Below are positions 56,692 to 64,000 of a stretch of DNA of 64,000 bases, in pieces; position 1 is the stretch's first letter; each line of letters opens with the position of its first letter. The notes below the pieces were generated by a model. It was not told where the DNA came from, made no database searches, and was given only the letters and a program-made list of their open reading frames with translations. Source of the DNA: Branchipolynoe longqiensis (Eukaryota; Annelida; Polychaeta; Phyllodocida; Polynoidae); the NCBI GenBank assembly GCA_030323885.1, contig CM059188.1, positions 108,550,644-108,614,643 of the forward strand, in the 5' to 3' direction. The translations under genes were made by a program, and so were the position numbers.

Positions 56692-57300
56692 TCCAACTCC
56701 GCTATCCCACACCAAGCCCAAAATGGCCTATTGTCTAAGCGGCCGGACCCGACGCCCTACCCCTCCCCCACCCCACCCCACCCCACCCCACCCCCCGCCC
56801 CAACCCGGCGCCCGGCGGCCGGGCGGGTTAGTGCTGTGAGGTGTTGATCTGGGCGGATCCCCGGTCGCTAAGCCTTTAAGAGTCGCGCCCGATGCACTGT
56901 CAGCGGCCCCCAGTGCTACTGTTAATAAACACGGGGCGCGCCGCCGGGCTCAGCCGGCGGGGCTGCCCGCCAACACGCCCCGCTGCATAATGCATGAGCG
57001 CCAGGGCCCTCCCCCGCTCCCCTGCTCCCCGGTCCTCCGGCCCCTGAGGACGGGGCGCCCGGCGGGTGACGGCCGGTGTGATGTTCCTCGGGGAGCCGGC
57101 GATGTTTGTCGGCGACTTCATTAAAACGGCTCCGGTGTGAGAAGGTGTTGACGGTTCCGCCCGCCCGGGCCGGCCACCTCCCGTCGCGGGGCGCCAGGGT
57201 CAACAGGCCTGAGTGGGATTTTGACGGATTTGCCTGCCGCTGCGCTCCCACATATCAACGGCCGCTCAGCCGCTTAGCACCAAATTGGGGGCCCCTTGTG
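56494..57300. promoter_or_regulatory. CpG-rich block, possible promoter or regulatory island
   Basis: From ~56730 to 57290 the sequence is GC-rich with frequent CpG and is not obviously repetitive, unlike the rest of the window. It contains no supportable exon. It lies 12 kb upstream of the dmbx homeodomain exon, so a role as dmbx promoter or enhancer is possible but unproven. Poly-C at 56660-56690 and CCCCA repeats precede it. Confidence 0.35.
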
Positions 57301-57600
57301 TTTGCCCGGGGTCGGCACCTTCCCCCTGCCTCCCCTCCCTCCTCCGCCTCCGAGCCCCCGATGCCCCGCCCGCCCGACACCTTCCAGCCCCCCGCCCTCC
57401 CCCACCACCACTCCCCACCACGTCGGGGCCGCCAGGTCCCCGGAACCCGGCCAGCCGAGCCCCATGTCCCCTGTCCCCGGTCCGCGGGGCCCCTGGTCCC
57501 CGGTCCCCGGCCCGCTGAGCCCGAGGTTCCCGTCCACAGCGTGGTGGTTTCCCTACCTCTGCCTCTACCACCACCACCACCACCACCTCCCTCCTCCTCC
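57301..57600. repeat. C-rich low-complexity sequence
   Basis: CCCCGGTCC-type words and CCACCACCACC tracts. The long open frames are compositional. Confidence 0.6.
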
Positions 57601-57604
57601 TATT

Positions 57605-58045
57605 CCAGACGCGGTGCCCGAATCGGCAAAGCGCAGGCCTGCCGAGCATGTGGGAGATCGGGAGTTCGATTCTTGGTCACGTCAAACCACCTCCTATTCC
57701 GGACGCGGTGGCCGAACGGTAGAGCACAAGGCCTCCCGTGCGTGCGGGAGATCGGGAGTTCGATTCCCAGTCGAGTAAAACCAATGATTTTTTAAATTGA
57801 TCATTTCCTAGTTTGGTGCTCGGCATTAATATGATATGGCAAGGACTGGTTAGCTCAGTGTCAGGATACTGTGACTGACTGAGTGAGATATTGGGTCATG
57901 GTGCAGGCGGACTGATTTCCCAGTGGGGCAGCACTATAAGTATAACGTCACCATGAGCATGCACTGTCACAAGTCGGTAACCGTCCTAATATGACCATAG
58001 ATGTTGCTAGGACGTAAACTCCCAACAACCAACCAACCTATTCCT
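57605..58045 (+). mobile_element. SINE A copy with duplicated head
   Basis: The head occurs twice: 57605-57690 (CGGTGCCCGAATCGGCAAAG) and 57700-57775 (GCGGTGGCCGAACGGTAGAG). The body runs on to AAACTCCCAACAACCAACCA. Confidence 0.85.
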
Positions 58046-58346
58046 GGCGCGGAACTTCTTCCTCGTAGCCATGTTTCATTGCCATGTCTCCAACCGCCAC
58101 TTCGATAGCTCCCGGGGTGTGCTCCATCTCTAAGCTCTCAGCTGTCATCCTTAGTCACATCCGTATGCCCGTCTACATGATCCTGTCACTGATAGCTTGT
58201 TTATTTGTCTTGCCTTTTCTCCTCTCTTACTACTATGCCTCACACACCTGTCATACCCCCCCCCCCCCCGCCAGCCACCACACACACACATACACCACAC
58301 ATCACACATACACGCATCTCATCCATTTCCCGCGCTTATTCCGAGA

Positions 58347-58553
58347 GAGACCAGACGGGATGGCCAAATGAGTTGAGCGTCCGTCTCCCGTTTTGGTAGA
58401 TCGTGGGATTCGAATCCGTGGTTACAAACCCTGGTCGAGTCAAACCAATGACTTAAAAATTAACACTTGTTGAGCATGAGTGCACACTGTCACAAGTCGG
58501 TACCCATCCTGATATGACATTAGATGTTGCCAGGACGTAAAACTCCAACAAAC
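58347..58553 (+). mobile_element. SINE A copy, internally deleted
   Basis: Head GACGGGATGGCCAAATGAGT then joins the last ~80 bp of the body at 58475. Confidence 0.85.
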
Positions 58554-58626
58554 ACCCAACTACCTGGTTCCCGGGGAGAGACTGAAACTGCGATCCGGCA
58601 TGTTTATGCCCCATATCACTTTAACG

Positions 58627-58890
58627 TTACATAGTTTGGTGATTTAGACTTGTTTTAAAAATTGGGGTTTTCTGTCCCCGTCTTGCAGCTCTTTGTCTCA
58701 GCATCCCATCCCTTTTCCTAGCGAGATCCTCCACGCGCTGCTCCAGGGCTAACCTTTCAATGTCAGCCGCGATGGCCTTTTTCCTCTCCTCGAGACTTAG
58801 ACTTCCGAGGTCGGTCGTGACCTCAAAATCGTCGTCTTCAACTACTGCTTTTGCCGCCTTAGATAGATAGATACTGGGGTGTTTGTAACC
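58627..58890 (-). CDS. Unassigned coding-like segment with charged helix
   Basis: A minus-strand frame of 87 codons with few ATGs. It reads HPSIYLSKAAKAVVEDDDF, then SLSLEERKKAIAADIERL, LEQRVEDLARKRDGMLRQR and RRGQKTPIF before the stop. The middle is a charged, probably coiled-coil helix. The composition is that of a genuine protein and not of a repeat. It could be an exon or a piece of a retroelement gag. I do not recognise the family. Confidence 0.35.
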   Translation of the reverse strand, partial: GYKHPSIYLSKAAKAVVEDDDFEVTTDLGSLSLEERKKAIAADIERLALEQRVEDLARKRDGMLRQRAARRGQKTPIFKTSLNHQTM

Positions 58891-59820
58891 TTATGACAGT
58901 TACTGGTTGCAGAACTGCAAAATTATAGAGAGGCTCCGATAAATCGGCCCAATCTTTGGTTGAAGAATAATCTTCTGGTGGGATGGTTGTAGAAGCTGGG
59001 GGATGTCTTTACAATGATTAAACGACGAGTCGTTGGGGCGGTCCTGAATCACTCTGGTCCGGCGGTATAGCGAGCAAGGGTTTCCGAAGAAGGGTTTCCG
59101 AAGATGGAACAGCGGTTCCAGCAATGAGAACAAAGCTAGAGAAATGTAAAGGTAAAGGGCCCAACCCAAGCACACAACTCCCTTGGTGAGGGGGAGAAGT
59201 ATGCCTGGGAGAAGAAAAAAAAGGGTAGAGTATAGGAAAGAGAAATGAGGAGAGCTTAGTCAAAGGACCGGGTCGATTTGCTCTATGGTGACCAGCCGGC
59301 GAGCCAAAGACACAGACAGAGTAAGAGTAGAAAGTGAAATGCTGGCAGGCTCCCCCTCCTGGAACTCTTTTCAGACAATATCAAGGAGCATGGCCAGCGG
59401 AGAGGAGATAGAGAGAGGTGTGGCCGAAGTGCAGTCCAGATAGCAAGTGCCGCCTTAGACATTTGTCTGGTGGTATGTACACTCCTGAGTTGTTCTTGAT
59501 GCCGTAGGCAGGTCTCTCTATCTTCCACATGGTAGTTCAGCCAGTAAGAGTTACAGTAGGGCTTTGGCACAATCTACTACAGTAGAGTCTCGAACGCACG
59601 CTAGTGCAGTGAAGCGATGCAGTCCAATCAAATTTTCAAACAGGAATGAAACAAAGCTAGGAGCGGCGATGGTACCAAGGAACACCGCTCGTGTCGCCAC
59701 CGTCCAAGCACTTGCAGCATATACCTGCCCGGGAGGATGGTAGATCAAATCCAACCTGCGTCGATTGGCGACAATATCAACATATAATACAATACACAGA
59801 AATTTACCCGGTACGTTCAT
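58891..59820 (-). other. Possible long terminal repeat or retroelement flank
   Basis: About 930 bp of mixed-composition sequence, bounded on its low-coordinate side by TGTAACC and without other repeats. Frames here give no recognised domain. TTTCCGAAGA occurs in a short tandem at 59079-59105. The LTR idea is speculative. Confidence 0.25.
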
Positions 59821-59849
59821 TTATATGTGAATAATACTTTTACATCAAG

Positions 59850-61360
59850 TATTAGGGTGATCGTTATAATGTACCTTACAGTTACAATGCCTTGGTGGAA
59901 ATTTGTTCTAAAATGGCTAACTTTGGAAATATTTTTAATGTAGACATGACAAATTAATTTTGGCCTGCTTATCAAAACTCTGACCCCATAGGTTTAAGCA
60001 GTAATTGGTTCTATTAAACTGACTTTGTAATCTCTTCTATGCAGCAACAAATACTAAAAGTTGCATGGTCCGATGGTATAAATATATTTTCAAAACTAAA
60101 ACACTTACCTACATTTGATCCTACATATCGAAGTTAGATTCCGTTGCCCACGCTAATCAATTGGTGCTGTATTTATGGAATAAATCCGATTTGACAAGAA
60201 TGTACGTTCACACCACTGCTAGAAGAAGCCATGTGCCTCAGAACTCACTCTCTAAGATGCAGGTCAATCTTGTGACCTCTCTGAGGCTTTCAGTGTTCAT
60301 GGCCTAGTTCTACACACCCCGGGATCAGCCTGAGCAACACTCTCCAGAAACAGGCTGTTTTGTTTATGTTCAGCAGAGCTTCTGTTATCTGTTATTCTTC
60401 TCATTAGCTAAATAATAAGTTGTGTTATTTTGCTCACTTGATAATTAACCATATAAAGTGTCACTGATATTGAACTGAAAGTGTAGGAATCAGGATGTTT
60501 ACTCCATGCCAGTATTTTATGTTATGCTATGCTACGTTCCCGCTACGCTTCGTAGTGGTAAATGTCTCAAAGTAGTGAGTTCAGTATGGTAATGAGGTTA
60601 GTACACCACATGACCATGGCGAGATTGGGAATTGTGTCACAGCCTTGGCTTCCAGCCTGGGAGTATCGACAAGCTTGCTGAAATTATTTTGAATGCATTT
60701 ACTTCAAATATCTTCAAAATGAGTTCACAGTCATCAAAACCACTCCAGGGTAATGGTTAGTAGATTATAACGATCAATTTAATATATTTATCTAAAAATG
60801 TTGGGAAAACTCACAAGCCATCGGACTATGCAACTTTAATAACTGCACCAGTATCTAAGTTGGATATGTAGGTTCGAATCTAGATAAGTGTTTTTGTTTA
60901 GAAATTGTTATGCTTTTATATATAAAGTGTTGACTTGTATTAGTTATTTTTGTTTTTTGGGGTGTTTTATTTGACAGAGAACATGATAGAAAAGTAAATA
61001 TAAAGATTCATAGCCAACGCAATATTGACAATGAATAAGATGGTTCATTGGTTGATGTGTATTTATTACCACATAATCCGAATAACAAACAGTGCATTAG
61101 GGTTCAATTCAATGACCAGCTATTTATTAATCTGCTTCTTTGTGTTTTGTGGAAATTTAAAACTAATATGACATGTTTCCTTGTGTGCACATATAAAGGT
61201 AGGTGTGCGCGCTGTGTGTGTGTGTGTGATGTGTGTGTGGGGGGGCGGGGGGCGGGGGGGGGGTCCGCCAGATGACAAAGAGTGGACAAAGACAAATTGT
61301 GCTCGTAGGTAGGTAGCTTGTCAGGCAACAGCCTCTTTAGTTGAACCGTTGTTTGGCTGA
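59850..61360. other. Fragmented family C MITEs and unassigned sequence
   Basis: Family C pieces at ~59850-60050, 60056-60150 and 60750-60900; the rest is not recognised. GT/G tracts at 61210-61262. No gene was seen. Confidence 0.5.
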
Positions 61361-61364
61361 AAAT

Positions 61365-61815
61365 AGGGGTTTTACGTCCAAGTAACATATAAGGTCGCAT
61401 CAGGACGGATGTCAAATTGTGACAGTGTGCTCAAATTGTGATAGTGTACTCAAATTGTGACAGCATGCTCAAATTATGGTAGTGTACTCAAATTGTGAGA
61501 GTGTGCTGAAATTGTGAGAGTATGCTGAAATTGTGATAGTGTGCTCAAATTGTGACAGTGTGCTCACATTGTGACAGTGTGCTCAGATTTTGACAGTATG
61601 CTCAAATTGTGACAGTGTGCTCAAATTGTGACAGTATGCTCAAATTGTGACAGTGTGCTCAAATTGTGACAGTATACTCAAATTGTGGCAGTGTGCTCAA
61701 ATTGTGACAGTGTTTTCAAATTGTGACCGTGTGCTCAAATTGTGACAGTGTTTTCAAATTGTGACAGTATGCTCAAATTGTGACAGTGTTTTCAAATTGT
61801 GACAGTGTGCTCAAC
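61365..61815 (+). repeat. 19-bp minisatellite derived from SINE A
   Basis: A reverse SINE A begins at 61365 (GTTTTACGTCCAAGTAACAT) and reaches its CTTGTGACAGTGCGCACTCA region. That region is replaced by about 20 tandem copies of GCTCAAATTGTGACAGTGT (61415-61815). The rest of the SINE is missing. Confidence 0.9.
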
Positions 61816-62321
61816 TTGTATAGTAAATTATTACCTATGCGGTTCTAGTCGTACTATATCCTACCATCTATTCTATATAAATAATCCGTGTCACATTGGT
61901 CGAAGTTTTCTCAAATGTGTATGTTCACACCAAGATTGAAAGCGCGCACAAATTTATGATCATATTCAGACTGAATGCACATAAAATGAGACATTCCCAC
62001 TTTATTTCAGAGGCACGACAAAAACAAATCTGTGAAATTCTTTAACGTTGAATAGACAGACGTGCATCCATGTGTCTGCACTCGCGCAGTGCACGTCGAT
62101 TGGGACATATATGGTAATTGTTTTGATTTTGAAAATGATATACTTTATCAGACTATGCAACTTTAATGTGGGACCAGCAACACTTATGTGGCCTCAATAA
62201 ACTTTTGTTAAATTTCAGAAGAGAAATTTCTCTGACATGCCACCTCCTGCTCTATAACAGTATAAGCACTGCATTGGCAAAACAAGTGCCATTTCTATGG
62301 TTGCAAGCAGGTTTTTGATGG
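61816..62321. other. Unassigned spacer with MITE C scrap
   Basis: Family C end at 62110-62167. Nothing else recognised. Confidence 0.5.
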
Positions 62322-62622
62322 TTGCTTGTTGGAGTTTTACGTCTTGGCAACATCTAAGGTCATATCAGGATGGGTACCGACTTGTGCCAGTGCATACTCA
62401 TGGTGACTTTATAGTGCTGCCCCACTGGGAAATCAGGCTGCCAGAACCATTATCCGATATCCCACTTAGTCCCATTATCCTGACACTGAGCTAACCAGTA
62501 CTTTCCCTATCCTATTAATGTTGAGTGCTAGCAAGTCATTGGTTTGACTCGACTGGGAGCCAAACACCCGATATCCCCCGCACGCGAGGCCTGCGCTCTA
62601 TCGATTTGGCCACCGTCGAACA
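62322..62622 (-). mobile_element. SINE A copy
   Basis: Reverse copy with a ~25-bp deletion near 62532. Confidence 0.85.
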
Positions 62623-62651
62623 ATGTACAGTTGCATCTCGGTCTTTTGTCT

Positions 62652-62822
62652 AAGTTAGTTTGTTTGTTACAGTTTTACGTGCTGGCAACATCTACTCCCT
62701 CCGTCCTGATATGACCTTAGATGTTGCTAGGACGTAAAACAACAACAAACAAACAACCAAACATCTACTCCCGATCTCCAGCAGGCGAGGCCCGCGCTCT
62801 ACCGATTCGGCCAGCTCGCCCC
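62652..62822 (-). mobile_element. SINE A remnant with nested SINE A insertion
   Basis: A deleted SINE A is interrupted at 62700-62760 by 61 bp of SINE A 3' end in opposite orientation, with a 12-bp duplication ACATCTACTCCC (62688-62699, 62761-62772). Confidence 0.9.
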
Positions 62823-63058
62823 GGCCCGGGGACCAGTGGACAGAGACTAGGAAAACACGTTGCTACCTTTGTTGCTTTCACCTGATAACGCCGACAGATC
62901 TGCCGTCAGCGTTATAACAAGAGGGTTAGATCAACGGGATCAAAACAGCCGAATAGAGTTCTCCAGCAGATTACGCTAACCACGTGATCCGATTAATGCG
63001 CGCGCTACAATCTGGTTCATCGCTGCGCATGCGTGCGGTATGCGCGCCGCATCGCGGG
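62823..63058. other. Unassigned spacer
   Basis: Nothing recognised. Confidence 0.5.
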
Positions 63059-63551
63059 CCGGTGTTGCAGTTTCAGTGGCACACCAGTTTGCGAGGGACA
63101 CATCGCTTCTGCGCATGCGTCAAAATCGAACAGCATCATTACTAACCTTATAAATTTAAGATAATGTTTTTAGTAAAGATGTTTTCTATATGTGTACGAA
63201 GCGATTTGTTTCTAGGTGGTGTGGTTTTAGAGATATTTCACTTTTGCTGTATTTTCTGTATGAAGATTGCTCATGACCATTGACAATGGCTTGAGTTTGA
63301 CGGTATTCGCAGTGCAAAACATTAGTTTTATTCAAAATTAATAGAAATCCAGAACCCTACCCTTCTCAATTTAATCAAATCTTTTTGGTACACATGTTTT
63401 CTATATGTGTACCAAGGGATTTGTTTCTAGGTGGTGTGGTTGTAGTGATATTTCACTTCTTCTGTATGAACATTTGCTCACGGCCATTGACAATGCATTT
63501 GAATGGATGTGTTCCTAGCAAACTGGTGTGCCGCGGAAACTGCAACACCGG
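63059..63551. mobile_element. Inverted-end element with repeat F core
   Basis: Ends CCGGTGTTGCAGTTTC..TGGCACACCAGTTTGC and the inverse (GCAAACTGGTGTGCC..GGAAACTGCAACACCGG) enclose nearly two units of the ~215-bp core also found at 29430-29945. No ORF. Architecture recalls the pearl elements described in bivalves, but no homology is claimed. Confidence 0.8.
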
Positions 63552-63747
63552 TACCCGGCGTGTGAGATAAGAGCGATTGGGGGCGGGGGGCGGGGGGGCT
63601 GGGTGGGTGGAGGTAGGGGTTCTGTCACGTGACGCCGATAACCAGCTTACACCCAGCGTAGATATAGCACTTATCGGAGTCACACCACCCGCAGGCGTCG
63701 TCAGCGTAACCCCGCGCGCAAAGGATTCTGGTCACGCCGGGAAGGTT

Positions 63748-64000
63748 TGGTTGGTTGGTTGTTGGAGTTTTATGTCCTGGCAACATCTAAGGTCATATCA
63801 GGACGGGTACTGACTGGGTTGTGACAGTGCACACTTATGGTGATTTTATAGTGCTGCCCCACTGGGAAATCAGGCTGCTGGCACCATGCCCAGATATCCC
63901 ACTCAGTCACATTATCCTGACACTCAACTAACCAGTCCTTGCCTTATCCTATTAATGCCTAGCGCTAGGCTAGGTTAGTAGGAAGTGACAAATATCAATT
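63748..64000 (-). mobile_element. SINE A copy, cut by window end
   Basis: 3' end GGTTGGTTGTTGGAGTTTTA at 63749; the head lies beyond the window. Confidence 0.9.

Noticed and set aside
57106..57795. 229-codon proline-rich frame
   Set aside because: It runs through C-rich low complexity and into a SINE head, and several frames are open in parallel.
58627..58890. Candidate first exon of dmbx because of an ERLA motif
   Set aside because: DMBX needs ERLA followed directly by a donor and preceded by a YRPS..TLA region; here it sits in a charged helix with neither.

Overview
This window is intron- and repeat-rich animal nuclear DNA, most probably from a marine mollusc. It shows no prokaryotic gene organisation and no operons. 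The lineage call rests on two things. One is a split paired-like homeobox gene of the DMBX family. The other is a set of short retroposons, one of which (SINE C, about 40446-40795 and 56163-56493) resembles from memory a tRNA-derived SINE widespread in molluscan genomes. No search was possible, so the species is unknown.

The one convincing host protein-coding gene is dmbx on the minus strand. Four coding exons can be joined by canonical splice sites with matching phases: 44711-44886 (homeodomain residues up to helix 3), 42714-42975 (rest of the homeodomain plus an acidic linker), 40209-40421 and 34163-34665 (glutamine-rich region, C-terminal OAR motif and stop). The first coding exon with the start codon was not found; it probably lies further right or outside the window.

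Layout from left to right: 1-1670 is an 11-bp minisatellite. 1890-6010 holds pogo-like repeats, a CT-rich array split by a SINE, and GT-rich arrays. 7290-9380 is a large GT array followed by a G-rich 32-bp minisatellite. 9756-11616 is a transposon-like unit with inverted ends. 12-33 kb is mostly dispersed SINEs, MITEs, LINE remnants and G-rich arrays (22330-23160, 27780-28225). 34-45 kb is the dmbx locus. 45-64 kb is again SINEs, MITEs, a large G-rich array (51400-54070), a CpG-rich block near 56.7-57.3 kb and a final minisatellite grown out of a SINE (61410-61815).

The most unusual structure is inside dmbx. Directly downstream of the homeodomain exon, the last ~39 coding bases, the splice donor and ~48 intron bases are tandemly amplified about ten times (43785-44710), with a unit near 87 bp (29 codons). 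In the same gene, the 3' end of SINE C abuts the acceptor tract of both downstream exons, and all four copies seen of one hAT-like MITE fall within or just past the gene.
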